Positions 49,857 to 59,501 of a stretch of DNA of 64,000 bases are shown one piece after another. Both the position numbers and the translations under genes were made by a program. Location of the stretch: positions 972,001-1,036,000 of the forward strand of contig NZ_CP082918.1 of assembly GCF_019931755.1 (NCBI RefSeq). The letters run 5' to 3'. Every line of letters starts with the position of its first letter. Position 1 is the first letter of the stretch. Below the pieces are notes generated by a model, which saw only the letters and a program-made list of their open reading frames with translations, searched no databases and was not told where the DNA came from. The DNA is from Sutcliffiella horikoshii. Lineage in GTDB: Bacteria > Bacillota > Bacilli > Bacillales > Bacillaceae_I.

Positions 49857-50756
49857 ATGGATCAACCACAACCACAAACGACAGCAGGAATTCCAGTTAG
49901 TATAGAAAATACGAAGTCAGTTCGTTGGAAATCATTCTATAAGAAACTGGCGAAAAATAAAGCTGCCATGGCTGGCGCCTTTATTATTATATTTGTTATT
50001 TTAATGGGGATTTTTGCCCCATTACTTGCAACCCATGATCCGAATACAACAAATGTAATGAACAAATTGCAGGGACCGTCTGCTGAAAATTATCTGGGAA
50101 CCGATGACGTGGGGCGTGACATTTTCAGTCGTCTGCTATATGGTGCAAGAGTTTCATTGGGAATCGGGTTTGTTTCTACTATTTTAGGTGCAATTGTCGG
50201 GGTATCCCTTGGAATCGTATCAGGTTATTACGGCAGATGGGTCGACTCATTGATTATGAGGATATGTGACGTACTATTGGCTTTCCCTGGTATTCTTCTT
50301 GCTTTAGCTATTGTAAGTGTTCTTGGAGCAAGCACACAGAACGTTATTATTGCTGTTGCTTTTTATGCAGTACCGTCTTTTGCGAGGATTGTTCGTGGTT
50401 CTACTTTAAGTGTAAGGAAATTGGAATACATTGATGCAATCAAGGCAATGGGAGCAAAAGATTTCCGAATAATTTTTAAACACATTTTACCGAATATTAT
50501 GTCACCAATTATTGTACAAGCTACGCTATATATTGCTTCTGCCATTATTACAGCAAGTGCCCTGTCCTTCTTAGGAATGGGGACAAGACCACCTACTGCT
50601 GAGTGGGGTGCGATGTTGAGTCAAGGGCGTTCTTATATTGCGCAGGCTCCTCATATTACACTATTCCCGGGTCTTGTTATCTTGTTGGTAGTTATCGGAT
50701 TCAACTTGATGGGTGACGGACTTCGAGATGCGTTAGATCCGAAAGCGAAAAAATAA
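49857..50756 (+). CDS. Oligopeptide/dipeptide ABC transporter permease, DppC type
   Basis: 299 residues, six helices, with NYLGTDDVGRDIFSRLLYGAR in the first outer loop and LEYIDAIKAMGAKDFRIIFKH as EAA loop. Closely similar to the DppC-type protein at 38708-39604. First gene of a four-gene operon (DppC, DppB, DppD, DppF order). Confidence 0.93.
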   Translation: MDQPQPQTTAGIPVSIENTKSVRWKSFYKKLAKNKAAMAGAFIIIFVILMGIFAPLLATHDPNTTNVMNKLQGPSAENYLGTDDVGRDIFSRLLYGARVSLGIGFVSTILGAIVGVSLGIVSGYYGRWVDSLIMRICDVLLAFPGILLALAIVSVLGASTQNVIIAVAFYAVPSFARIVRGSTLSVRKLEYIDAIKAMGAKDFRIIFKHILPNIMSPIIVQATLYIASAIITASALSFLGMGTRPPTAEWGAMLSQGRSYIAQAPHITLFPGLVILLVVIGFNLMGDGLRDALDPKAKK

Positions 50757-50777
50757 TGGAGAAGAAGGTGAACTAAC

Positions 50778-51704
50778 ATGTTTATTTATATCATTCGAAG
50801 ACTTTTCCAAACGATACCGGTTATGTTTGGTGTAACGTTGGCAGTATTTATGATGATGCACTTGATTCCTGGGGATGCAGCTCAAATTATGGCTGGTGAA
50901 CAGGCTAACCCGGAACAGATTGAAGCAATGCGTGAGAAATTGGGATTAAATGACCCGTTATATGTTCAGTATTTCAGTTATATAGGAAACGCGATTCAAG
51001 GAGATTTAGGAACTTCCATCCGTACGAATCGTGATGTTACTTCAGAGATTTTCACAAGCAGATTCTGGATTACAGTGGAATTGGCGATTTGGGGAACTAT
51101 TCTTTCCGTTATTCTTGGATTGATAGCAGGTATTGTATCCGCAACAAGAAAGTATTCTTTTGCAGATACTTCCTTAATGATTGTTGCGCTGTTCGGTATT
51201 TCCATGCCTAACTTCTGGCTTGGAATCATGCTCATTTATTTCTTCTCTGTTAACTTAGGGGTCCTTCCTGTTGCAGGTTGGGGAAATGATTGGAAGCAGA
51301 TGATTTTGCCGGTTATCACACTTGGAACAGGTGGAGCAGCAATCATTGCTCGTATGACTCGTTCAAGTATGTTGGATGTAATAGATCAGGATTATATCCG
51401 TACGGCTTATGCTAAAGGTGTCAGTGATAGATTGGTTATTTACAAGCATGCACTGCGCAATGCGCTCATTCCGGTTGTAACAGTAGTAGGCCTTCAATTC
51501 GGTGGATTGCTTGGAGGAGCAGTTATAACAGAGACAGTTTTTGCGATTAATGGACTAGGACGTTTGATTATCAGTTCCATTACAATGCGTGACTTCCCAA
51601 TGGTTCAAGGAACAATTCTTGTCTGTACGATTTTGTTCGTATTTGTAAACTTCCTGGTGGATATCACATACCGTTTAATTAACAAACGTATAGACCTTAA
51701 CTAA
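50778..51704 (+). CDS. Oligopeptide/dipeptide ABC transporter permease, DppB type
   Basis: 308 residues, six helices. [19 protein letters not shown] start, [13 protein letters not shown], and EAA loop [20 protein letters not shown]...LIPV. It starts 21 bp after the DppC-type stop, with GAAGGTGA as ribosome-binding site. Confidence 0.93.
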   Translation: MFIYIIRRLFQTIPVMFGVTLAVFMMMHLIPGDAAQIMAGEQANPEQIEAMREKLGLNDPLYVQYFSYIGNAIQGDLGTSIRTNRDVTSEIFTSRFWITVELAIWGTILSVILGLIAGIVSATRKYSFADTSLMIVALFGISMPNFWLGIMLIYFFSVNLGVLPVAGWGNDWKQMILPVITLGTGGAAIIARMTRSSMLDVIDQDYIRTAYAKGVSDRLVIYKHALRNALIPVVTVVGLQFGGLLGGAVITETVFAINGLGRLIISSITMRDFPMVQGTILVCTILFVFVNFLVDITYRLINKRIDLN

Positions 51705-51720
51705 AAGGACGGTGAAGAAA

Positions 51721-52743
51721 ATGACAGCTGCAAAGAACGATAAAATATTAGAAGTAAAAGGGTTACGCACTTCCTTCTTTACAGATGAAGGAGAAGTAAA
51801 AGCCGTGGATGGTGTAGACTTTTCCATTGAAAAAGGGAAGACGCTTGGTATTGTAGGGGAGTCTGGATCTGGTAAAAGTATTACCTCCCTATCCATTCTA
51901 AGGTTGCTACAAGAGCCTGTTGGTAGAGTAGTAGGTGGAGAAGTTATTTTCAAAGGTGAGAACCTTTTAGATAAAACAAAAAAACAGATGATGCAAATTC
52001 GTGGAAACAACGTATCTATGATTTTCCAAGAACCGATGACATCATTGAATCCGACACTAACCTGTGGAGAGCAAATTGCGGAATCTGTTCGTATTCACCA
52101 AAAGCTTGGTCGCAAGGCTGCTTGGGTGAAAGCGGTGGATATGCTTCGTTTAGTAGGTATACCATCTCCCGAAAAACGTGCAAAACAATATCCTTTCGAA
52201 CTTTCAGGCGGTATGCGTCAACGTGTCATGATCGCGATTGCACTTGCCTGCAACCCTGAACTATTGATTGCGGATGAGCCGACAACCGCATTGGATGTAA
52301 CGATTCAAGCGCAGATTCTGGATCTAATGAAAAAACTACAAGAGGAACTTGGGACATCGCTAATGCTGATTACCCATGACCTTGGTGTGGTTGCGGAGAT
52401 GTGTGACAAGGTTGCGGTAATGTATTGCGGAAAAGTGGTAGAATATGCAGATGTTCAAACCATCTTCTCAAGCCCTAAACATCCGTACACTGTTGGTTTA
52501 TTAAACTCTGTTCCAAAGCATGATCAGGATGTGGAAGGAGACCTGTCTGTTATTGATGGGGCAGTGCCAAGTCCATTCAACCTGCCTCAAGGGTGCCGTT
52601 TTGCACCTCGTTGTCCGCATGCGAAGGACATTTGCCGCAGCAGTTTGCCGGACTTGAAGGAAACAGAAGACGGCGATCAGGTTCGTTGCTGGATCTATAC
52701 AGATAAGTGGGAAGATGAGGAGGTTGCTGCTAGCCATGAGTAA
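51721..52743 (+). CDS. Oligopeptide/dipeptide ABC transporter ATPase, DppD type
   Basis: I choose the ATG at 51721 over the GTG at 51712; GGTGA is 6 nt upstream. 340 residues with Walker [40 protein letters not shown]-loop LITHDLG and oligo_HPY cysteines [14 protein letters not shown]. It overlaps the next gene by 8 bp. Confidence 0.93.
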   Translation: MTAAKNDKILEVKGLRTSFFTDEGEVKAVDGVDFSIEKGKTLGIVGESGSGKSITSLSILRLLQEPVGRVVGGEVIFKGENLLDKTKKQMMQIRGNNVSMIFQEPMTSLNPTLTCGEQIAESVRIHQKLGRKAAWVKAVDMLRLVGIPSPEKRAKQYPFELSGGMRQRVMIAIALACNPELLIADEPTTALDVTIQAQILDLMKKLQEELGTSLMLITHDLGVVAEMCDKVAVMYCGKVVEYADVQTIFSSPKHPYTVGLLNSVPKHDQDVEGDLSVIDGAVPSPFNLPQGCRFAPRCPHAKDICRSSLPDLKETEDGDQVRCWIYTDKWEDEEVAASHE

Positions 52744-53749
52744 TCAAACATTATTAGAAGTAAAAAACCTTAAACAATACTTTCCTATTAAAGGTGGAAT
52801 CTTCGGAAGAACGGTTAACCATGTTAAAGCGGTAGATGACATCAGTTTTTCCGTGAAGGAAGGCGAAACGGTCAGTATCGTTGGAGAATCCGGTTGCGGT
52901 AAATCTACAACAGGCCGTGCGATCCTCCGTCTGGATAATCCATATTCCGGAGAAGTAAGCTTCCAAGGCCAAAACTTACTTGGCCTGAGCAAGTCCCAGA
53001 TGAGAAAGAAACGTAAGGATCTGCAAATCATTTTCCAAGATCCTTATGCATCCTTGAACCCTCGTCAAACAGTTAGCCAGATTTTAGAGGAAGCATTAGA
53101 AATCCAAAACGTTGTCCCTCGCAAAGACCGCCGCAAAAAAATTGTGGAACTGCTTGAGACGGTTGGAATTGGTGCTCACCAGGTTGACCGCCATCCGCAT
53201 GAATTCAGTGGAGGACAACGTCAGCGTATTGGTATCGCCCGAGCATTATCTGTTGATCCAAAGCTGATTGTCTGTGACGAAGCAGTATCAGCTTTGGATG
53301 TATCCATTCAAGCTCAGGTATTGAACCTGCTGAAGAGATTACAACGTGAATTTAATCTGACGTATCTTTTCATCTCTCATGACCTTGGGGTTGTACGTCA
53401 TATATCTGATAGAATCATTGTTATGTATTTAGGTAAAATTGTAGAAGTTGCTGATAAGGATGCACTTTTTGCAAATCCACAGCATCCATATACAAAAGCA
53501 TTATTATCTGCGATTCCTAGTACCGATCTTGGCAAGAAGAAAGAGCGTATCATCTTAAAAGGTGATGTTCCTTCTCCAATCGACCCGCCTGCTGGATGCC
53601 GCTTCCATACGCGCTGTCCTTATGCATTTGACCGTTGCCGCACGGAAGAGCCAAAGCTACATGGTATCCCAGGTGTTAACCAACAGTCTGCTTGTCACCT
53701 TGTGGAAGACGGAGCAGTTGATTTCTCGCAGTTGAAGACGAATTATTAG
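52736..53749 (+). CDS. Oligopeptide/dipeptide ABC transporter ATPase, DppF type
   Basis: Start at 52736 ([20 protein letters not shown]), with GGAGG 12 nt upstream; 337 residues. Walker [46 protein letters not shown] and [14 protein letters not shown]. Last gene of the second system; a terminator follows. Confidence 0.93.
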   Translation: MSNQTLLEVKNLKQYFPIKGGIFGRTVNHVKAVDDISFSVKEGETVSIVGESGCGKSTTGRAILRLDNPYSGEVSFQGQNLLGLSKSQMRKKRKDLQIIFQDPYASLNPRQTVSQILEEALEIQNVVPRKDRRKKIVELLETVGIGAHQVDRHPHEFSGGQRQRIGIARALSVDPKLIVCDEAVSALDVSIQAQVLNLLKRLQREFNLTYLFISHDLGVVRHISDRIIVMYLGKIVEVADKDALFANPQHPYTKALLSAIPSTDLGKKKERIILKGDVPSPIDPPAGCRFHTRCPYAFDRCRTEEPKLHGIPGVNQQSACHLVEDGAVDFSQLKTNY

Positions 53750-53766
53750 TAGTTTTTTTTGAAAGG

Positions 53767-53798
53767 CCACTCTCAGCGGTTGTTGGGGGTGGTTTTTT
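53767..53798 (+). terminator. Terminator of the second Opp-type operon
   Basis: CCACTCTCA and TGGGGGTGG pair (with G-U pairs) and are followed by TTTTTT. Confidence 0.75.
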
Positions 53799-53829
53799 GT
53801 GTTTGTGTATATATTGGCGAAGTTGAAAG

Positions 53830-54050
53830 GAATGAAACGCAAAATGATGGTAGAATTTGAAATTCGCGAATCATAGGGATTGAATGAAACGCAAAATGAT
53901 GGTTGAAGTTGAAATTCATGTGTCATAGGGGTTGAATAAAACGCAAACGTGGTTGGAGTTGAAATTCGCGTGTCATAGAGGGGGAATGGAATGCGAAATG
54001 ATAGTTGGAGTGAAAATTCGTGTGTCATAGGAATTGAATGATGCCCGCAA
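53830..54050. repeat. ~52-bp tandem repeat array, about 4.3 copies
   Basis: Units start at 53830, 53882, 53934, 53984 and 54036 (spacing 52, 52, 50, 52). Each has GAATGAAACGCAAAATGATG, a TTGAAATTCG block and a TGTCATAGGG block, diverged by point changes. The 50-bp spacing breaks frames. The array lies 180-400 bp upstream of the sigma-54 promoter, where enhancer-binding sites would be expected. Confidence 0.8.
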
Positions 54051-54082
54051 TCGTTAATCCGGATACCACCATAGTGCTTGAA

Positions 54083-54215
54083 TGAAATACCCCAAAAACA
54101 CCCCAAAAACAACCAATCAACCTAATAACACCCGAATAAACCCGATTAAAGCAACCAATAGAATTCTCCCCTCCCAAACAACCACCAAACTCCAACTTAA
54201 ACCACAAATTTTTAG
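54083..54215 (+). other. A/C-rich, G-poor tract upstream of the sigma-54 promoter
   Basis: The plus strand is almost free of G over ~130 bp (CCCCAAAAACACCCC-like runs). A similar tract stands at 26815-26935, also just downstream of tandem repeats and upstream of a gene. No reading frame or known signal is seen. Confidence 0.6.
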
Positions 54216-54227
54216 AATATTTCATTT

Positions 54228-54244
54228 TTGGCACGCTTCTTGCA
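54228..54244 (+). promoter_or_regulatory. Sigma-54 promoter of the cyanophycin operon
   Basis: TTGGCACGCTTCTTGCA matches the -24/-12 consensus YTGGCACGNNNNTTGCW at every defined position; GG (54230-54231) and GC (54242-54243) have the required 10-nt spacing. The expected transcription start is near 54255, about 42 nt before the first gene. Transcription would need SigL and an enhancer-binding activator, not seen in this window. Confidence 0.88.
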
Positions 54245-54296
54245 TCTACCAATATCGAGAATAAAAACATAATTCAAAAAGGGGAGAATCAACCGT

Positions 54297-55931
54297 ATGC
54301 AAAGGCAATTACGAAAAAAGAGTAAAGCAAAATGGATGATGCAGTATTTATTACTTATCTGTCTACTAATTCTTGCAGCGTGTAGTTCGAACACAACAAG
54401 CAACAACAGTACGAATACTCAACCAGACCAAAACACAAATGAAAATAATACAGAAGAAGCAGCAGAAGCCAGTGGCGAGTTAACAGTCGGTATAGAAGCG
54501 GAACCTACCTCCCTTGATCCATTTAACTCAACAGACGGTAACTCCGCAACCGTTCAAAGCACCATGTTTGAAGGGTTCTTGCGATTCGACGAAAAGATGA
54601 ATCTTGTACCCGTACTAGCGACCGAATACAACTTTAATGAAGACGCAACAGAAATTACATTCACCCTCCAACAGGGAGTGAAGTTTCATGATGGCACAGA
54701 TTTCAATGCCGAAGTGGCAAAAGAAAATCTAGACTTTGTTCGCGATGCTGAAAACGGCTTAGCACGTGCATCCTTTTTCTCTTTTATTAGTGAAGTAACA
54801 GTAAATGATGAATACAGCATCACTATTAAATCGGAAGAGCCTAACTCTGCCATGGCATCTTATATGGCGCATTCTTCGGCATCTTTCAAATCAACGGAAG
54901 AACTGAAAAAGAAAAAAGATGACACTGATTATAATCTTGATCGTAACCCTGTCGGTACTGGACCATTTAGATTCCAAGAGTGGAAAGACAGCGAGCAGAT
55001 TGTTGTCACAAAGAATGAAAACTATTGGAATACCCAAGAAGAGCCGAAAGTAGACAGCATCACCTTCTTGCCGATAGTAGAGGCGAGCACCCGTGTTAAC
55101 AAGCTGAAAACAGGTGAGGTGGATGTGATCTTCCCGATTCCTACGCTTAATGCCAAGGAACTTGAACAGGAAGAGAACGTTGATTTATATGTGGGATCAT
55201 CTACAAACGTATTCTATATCGGAATGAATTTTAAAGAAGAGAAATACAACGATTTAAAGGTTCGTCAAGCGATGAACCATGCTGTGGATAAAGATGGGCT
55301 TATTGCGCAGATTGCGGATGGGTATGCACAAGTGGCCGATTCCGCGATTGCTCCTGCCGTTTATGGATATGCAGGGCAAAGTGTGTATGAACATGACAAG
55401 GAACTTGCAAAAGAATTATTAAAAGAAGCAGGAATGGAAGAAGGATTCAAAGCCACTTTGTGGACGAGAAATACAACGGAATTCGTTTCTGTTGCGGAGT
55501 ATGTGGCCATTCAACTAAAAGAGATTGGCATTGATGTGGAAGTTCAGGCGTTTGAAAGCGGTACGTTGTTTGAAATGTTGGATGCTGGCGAGGAAACGGA
55601 TCTTTGGATCGGACGCTGGTCACCAGGAACAGGTGAGGCGGATTATGGACTCCGACCAAACTTTGCTTCTGATCGTGTGCCTCCTAACTTCAATAACTCC
55701 GGCTTTTATATTAATGAGGAGTTAGACGGTCTGTTTGACGATGCACTTCGCACACCAGATCAGGACCAGGCTTTATCCATCTATGCCGATATCCAAATGA
55801 AGATCTATGAGGATGCTCCTTGGGTGTTCTTGCATATTCCAGATACTATCATTGCAAAAGGGAAAGATGTCAATGGTATCTATGTTCTGCCTTCAGGCGG
55901 AGTACATCTTAATTTAGTAGAAAAACAATAA
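54297..55931 (+). CDS. ABC transporter substrate-binding lipoprotein of the cyanophycin operon (SBP family 5)
   Basis: 544 residues, lipobox LAAC (Cys ~29), a long Asn/Thr/Glu-rich linker (~30-60), then the family 5 body (PTSLDPFNSTDGNSATVQST, GVKFHDGTDFNAEVAKENLDF, PVGTGPFRFQEW). GGGGAGAA lies ~8 nt before the ATG. From its neighbours I infer that it binds beta-Asp-Arg or related iso-peptides; binding has to be measured. A 10-bp hairpin separates it from the permease gene. Confidence 0.9.
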   Translation: MQRQLRKKSKAKWMMQYLLLICLLILAACSSNTTSNNSTNTQPDQNTNENNTEEAAEASGELTVGIEAEPTSLDPFNSTDGNSATVQSTMFEGFLRFDEKMNLVPVLATEYNFNEDATEITFTLQQGVKFHDGTDFNAEVAKENLDFVRDAENGLARASFFSFISEVTVNDEYSITIKSEEPNSAMASYMAHSSASFKSTEELKKKKDDTDYNLDRNPVGTGPFRFQEWKDSEQIVVTKNENYWNTQEEPKVDSITFLPIVEASTRVNKLKTGEVDVIFPIPTLNAKELEQEENVDLYVGSSTNVFYIGMNFKEEKYNDLKVRQAMNHAVDKDGLIAQIADGYAQVADSAIAPAVYGYAGQSVYEHDKELAKELLKEAGMEEGFKATLWTRNTTEFVSVAEYVAIQLKEIGIDVEVQAFESGTLFEMLDAGEETDLWIGRWSPGTGEADYGLRPNFASDRVPPNFNNSGFYINEELDGLFDDALRTPDQDQALSIYADIQMKIYEDAPWVFLHIPDTIIAKGKDVNGIYVLPSGGVHLNLVEKQ

Positions 55932-55940
55932 TAGAAAATG

Positions 55941-55970
55941 GACTCATAGGAACCGAAAAACCTATGAGTC
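55941..55970 (+). other. Intercistronic hairpin after the binding-protein gene
   Basis: GACTCATAGG-N10-CCTATGAGTC: perfect 10-bp stem without a proper T-run. Likely protects the binding-protein mRNA so it is made in excess over the membrane parts. Confidence 0.7.
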
Positions 55971-55997
55971 TACTCTTTATAAGAAGAGGTGAACCGC

Positions 55998-56921
55998 ATG
56001 ATTCAATTTGCAGTCAGAAGAATTATTGGCATGATTCCTATTTTACTAATCATTACAATTATTGCTTTCCTATTTGTTCACTTAACTCCGGGAGACCCGA
56101 TACGCATCATGTACGGAGCGGAGTTGGATCAAGAAACATACCAAACTTTGAGGGCGAAGGAAGGGTTTGATCAACCGCTCATAGTCCAGTACGGAACTTA
56201 TATGTACAACATATTGGTGCAAGGGGACTTCGGTTCCTCTTACAGAACCAAAACGGAAGTGTCATCTGAAATCATGAGGCGTTTTGGTTTTACGTTTACC
56301 TTAACGATGCTTGCGATGTTCTGGGCAATCCTTATTGGTATTTTTGTCGGGATTATTTCCGCTACCAAAAGAAATACGGTGTGGGACCGACTTGGAATGG
56401 TATCTGCGATCACTGCGCTAAGTGTGCCTGAATTCTGGTTTGGCCTGATGGTTATGCAGATATTTGCGGTGCAGCTCGGATGGTTTCCGACAAGTGGGAG
56501 TGGAACATTCGCTCACATTTTCCTCCCGTCCATCACGCTAGGGTTTGGGGTAGCGGCTACCATCGTAAGATTTACAAGGTCAAGTGTTTTAGAGGTAATG
56601 CGCGAGGATTATGTAAGGACTGCCAGAGCAAAAGGGCAAAAAGAATCGGTTGTAGTTTGGAGTCATGTGCTAAGAAACGCGCTCATCCCGGTTGTGACCA
56701 TGACTGGTCTTCAGTTTGGATTTCTCATTGGTGGAGCGGTAGTTGTGGAACAAGTATTTGCTTGGCCTGGGCTAGGTTCATACCTTGTTGACTCCATTCT
56801 AGCCAGGGATTATCCGGTCATTCAGGCTCTGATTTTATTGTTCTCATTCCAGTTTCTGGTAGTCAATCTATTGGTAGATATAAGTTACGGATTTTTAAAC
56901 CCTCAGATTAGATACGATTAA
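55998..56921 (+). CDS. ABC transporter permease, DppB type (cyanophycin operon)
   Basis: The ATG at 55998 follows GAAGAGGTG; 307 residues, six helices. FAVRRIIGMIPILLIIT start, LTPGDPIRIMYG, and EAA loop DYVRTARAKGQKESVVVWSH...LIPV. More diverged from the two other DppB-type proteins here than they are from each other. Confidence 0.92.
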   Translation: MIQFAVRRIIGMIPILLIITIIAFLFVHLTPGDPIRIMYGAELDQETYQTLRAKEGFDQPLIVQYGTYMYNILVQGDFGSSYRTKTEVSSEIMRRFGFTFTLTMLAMFWAILIGIFVGIISATKRNTVWDRLGMVSAITALSVPEFWFGLMVMQIFAVQLGWFPTSGSGTFAHIFLPSITLGFGVAATIVRFTRSSVLEVMREDYVRTARAKGQKESVVVWSHVLRNALIPVVTMTGLQFGFLIGGAVVVEQVFAWPGLGSYLVDSILARDYPVIQALILLFSFQFLVVNLLVDISYGFLNPQIRYD

Positions 56922-56942
56922 TAGTAAAGGAGACACAATTCT

Positions 56943-58502
56943 ATGAGCAAAAAAATGCACACCTCGTATTCTCCTTTCAAGGTGTTTCTTCATAAGTTCA
57001 TCAAACAGCGGTTTGCTTTTGTCGCATTTATCATTGTAGCCTTCATTGTGCTTGTTGGTGTTTTCGGTTCTTGGATTGCGCCGTTTGATCCATATCGCCC
57101 TGTTACCTTGCAATATGAAGAAAAAGGGATTGATTCCGAAAATTTAACAAGCAAGCGTATAGAACTAACCGGGGTTTTGAGTGATGGAAGCAAAATTACA
57201 GGCTCCGAATTAATGAATGTGCAGGTTGAAAGTGAAGATAGAAGAATTGCCTCCATCAGAAGAATGGAAGATGGGGTGACCATCACAGCAAATACTTCTG
57301 GGGTTACCAACGCATTCATTGAGAGTGAGGGAGTCCGGTCGCTCGTAGGGGTAAATGTATCAAGCGATACAGAAGCGATCGAGCCGAGCATTATACGAAT
57401 AGAGGCAGAACAGCCAAATGAAACCATGCAAAGTGGAGACAGATATACCGTCCAACTTAAGGCTGTTCTTTCCGATGGTACCTCTATCAGCGGATTAGAG
57501 GAACTAGATGCCTTTTTGCTTGATGGACAAGAAGATAAGGATGGAGAAAATAAAGGCAGCGGTTTTGTGTCAGCTGGAAGTTCAGAAGAAAGTGATGGGG
57601 GAGTTGAATTTCTCTCACTGGATGAGGAGCTGGCAACAGTTTCACAAGAAGGGCTTGTCACACTAAATGGGCAAGGGGACGCGCTGATTCAAGTCATAGC
57701 GGGTACAGTTTCTACAGTCGTCCATCTTCCTGTAGGTGTCCAAGAAATTACTCCTAAGCTGGTTTCTATCGTACCTGAAACGACAGAAGTGAGTTTAGTA
57801 GACATCTATAAGCACCAACCACCTTCTTCCACTCATTTCTTTGGAACAGATCACCAGAACCGGGATATCTTCAGTAGAGTGGTCATGGGGACAAGAGAGA
57901 CGCTAATCATCGGTTTCGTTTCGGTTGCCATAGGGGCCGTCATTGGAACAGCATTTGGCTTGATAGCTGGCTATTATGGAGGAAGAATTGATAGTTTAAT
58001 CACCCGTTTTACTGATATTTTACTAGCATTCCCTGGGATATTACTCGCAATTGCGGTAATTGCTTTTCTTGGTGCGGGACTCACGAATATCATTTTTGCA
58101 GTGGCGGTGTTTACCATTCCTATCTTTATCAGGATTGTCCGCGGGAGTACGCTTGCGTTAAAAGAGATGACCTATGTGGAAGCGGCACAATCAATCGGTG
58201 TGAAGGATAGCGTCATCATCATGAGGCATATTTTTCCTGGAACATTGTCAGTGGTTATCGTTTATTTGACGATGCGGATTGGGGTGGCAATATTGATTGG
58301 AGCTGCCTTGAGTTTCCTCGGGTTAGGCGGAGACATTACCGCTCCTGAATGGGGTTCTATGTTAAGTGCAGCTAAGGACAACAGCGGAAATGTGTTTCAT
58401 CCGACGTTCTTTCCGGGACTAGCGATTGTTATTACTGTTTTGAGTTTTAACATTTTGGGAGATGGATTGCGGGATGCGCTTGATCCGAAGTTAAAAGAGT
58501 AG
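56943..58502 (+). CDS. ABC transporter permease, DppC type, with large Ig-like (Big2-like) extracytoplasmic insertion
   Basis: 519 residues instead of the usual ~300. The first helix (~20-46) is normal; then, inside the first outer loop between APFDPYRPVT and HFFGTDHQNRDIFSRVVMG, about 240 extra residues (~52-290) appear. They contain two units resembling bacterial Ig-like group 2 domains (IELTGVLSDGSKITG...VTITANTSGV and VQLKAVLSDGTSISG...EGLVTLNGQGDALIQV), joined by an acidic Gly/Ser linker. The remaining five helices and the EAA loop (TYVEAAQSIGVKDSVIIMRH) are complete. The insertion may help dock the binding protein, the cell wall or the polymer. Confidence 0.88.
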   Translation: MSKKMHTSYSPFKVFLHKFIKQRFAFVAFIIVAFIVLVGVFGSWIAPFDPYRPVTLQYEEKGIDSENLTSKRIELTGVLSDGSKITGSELMNVQVESEDRRIASIRRMEDGVTITANTSGVTNAFIESEGVRSLVGVNVSSDTEAIEPSIIRIEAEQPNETMQSGDRYTVQLKAVLSDGTSISGLEELDAFLLDGQEDKDGENKGSGFVSAGSSEESDGGVEFLSLDEELATVSQEGLVTLNGQGDALIQVIAGTVSTVVHLPVGVQEITPKLVSIVPETTEVSLVDIYKHQPPSSTHFFGTDHQNRDIFSRVVMGTRETLIIGFVSVAIGAVIGTAFGLIAGYYGGRIDSLITRFTDILLAFPGILLAIAVIAFLGAGLTNIIFAVAVFTIPIFIRIVRGSTLALKEMTYVEAAQSIGVKDSVIIMRHIFPGTLSVVIVYLTMRIGVAILIGAALSFLGLGGDITAPEWGSMLSAAKDNSGNVFHPTFFPGLAIVITVLSFNILGDGLRDALDPKLKE

Positions 58503-58517
58503 GAGGTGGCAACATAG

Positions 58518-59501
58518 ATGGAAAAAGTGCTTGAAATAAAAGATTTAGAGGTTAGCTTCAAGAGTGATGGAAAGCAGTTGAAGGTGGTAAACGGGATTTC
58601 CTTTGACGTACACAAAGGAGAAACGCTTGGTATTGTAGGAGAATCTGGTTGTGGGAAAAGTGTCACGTCCCTATCCATCATGAGGCTTTTGCCATCGCCT
58701 CCAGGAAAGATAACAGGTGGTTCTATCCATTATCAAGGTGAAAATCTGTTAGAAAAGAAAGAAAGAGACATGCGGAAAATTAGAGGAAACGAGATTTCCA
58801 TGATCTTTCAAGAGCCAATGACATCCCTTAACCCTGTTTTTACAATTGGGAAGCAATTGGACGAAGTGTTGCTTTTACATAATGACATTACAAAAAAAGC
58901 GGCACGAGAGCGTTCAATAGACATGTTGAAACTTGTTGGGATTCCACGTGCAGAGCAAATTTACGAAGCGTATCCCTTTGAACTTTCAGGTGGAATGCGC
59001 CAGCGTGTGATGATTGCCATGGGACTTGCTTGTCAACCTAAGCTGTTGATTGCAGACGAACCGACTACGGCGTTGGACGTAACCATTCAGGCTCAGATTT
59101 TGCATTTAATGAAGGATTTGAAAAAGAAAACCGACACAGCCATCATGCTGATTACTCATGACCTTGGTGTGATTGCGGAAATGTGTGACAGGGTCATAGT
59201 CATGTATGCAGGTGAAATTGTGGAGGAGACAGATGTAGATACTCTGTTTAATAACCCAAAGCATCCTTATACGATTGGACTGTTAGAGTCCATTCCAAAG
59301 CTTGGGGAAAAACGGGATCGGCTCCGATCGATTCCGGGACAGGTTCCGTTGGCTGGAACAATTACACAAGGATGCCGTTTTGCTGATCGGTGCAGTAAGA
59401 CGATTCCGTTGTGCAGGGAAGAGGACCCGGAGTTACTTGAAGTGAAAAAAGGCCATTCCTGCAGGTGCTGGCTTCATGCAGATAGGAGTGTGACTGTATG
59501 A
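58518..59501 (+). CDS. ABC transporter ATPase, DppD type (cyanophycin operon)
   Basis: 327 residues. Walker [46 protein letters not shown], and oligo_HPY CRFADRCSKTIPLC. GTAGGAGGTGG lies ~8 nt before the ATG. Its stop overlaps the next start (ATGA). Confidence 0.93.
   Translation: MEKVLEIKDLEVSFKSDGKQLKVVNGISFDVHKGETLGIVGESGCGKSVTSLSIMRLLPSPPGKITGGSIHYQGENLLEKKERDMRKIRGNEISMIFQEPMTSLNPVFTIGKQLDEVLLLHNDITKKAARERSIDMLKLVGIPRAEQIYEAYPFELSGGMRQRVMIAMGLACQPKLLIADEPTTALDVTIQAQILHLMKDLKKKTDTAIMLITHDLGVIAEMCDRVIVMYAGEIVEETDVDTLFNNPKHPYTIGLLESIPKLGEKRDRLRSIPGQVPLAGTITQGCRFADRCSKTIPLCREEDPELLEVKKGHSCRCWLHADRSVTV

Noticed and set aside
53830..54050. CRISPR array or coding repeat at the third tandem array
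   Set aside because: No spacers between units, and one unit is 50 bp, which breaks the frame.
56990..57661. 223-codon minus-strand frame opposite the permease insertion
   Set aside because: Shadow frame of low-complexity Ser-rich type; the plus-strand permease runs through it without interruption and both its ends are conserved.
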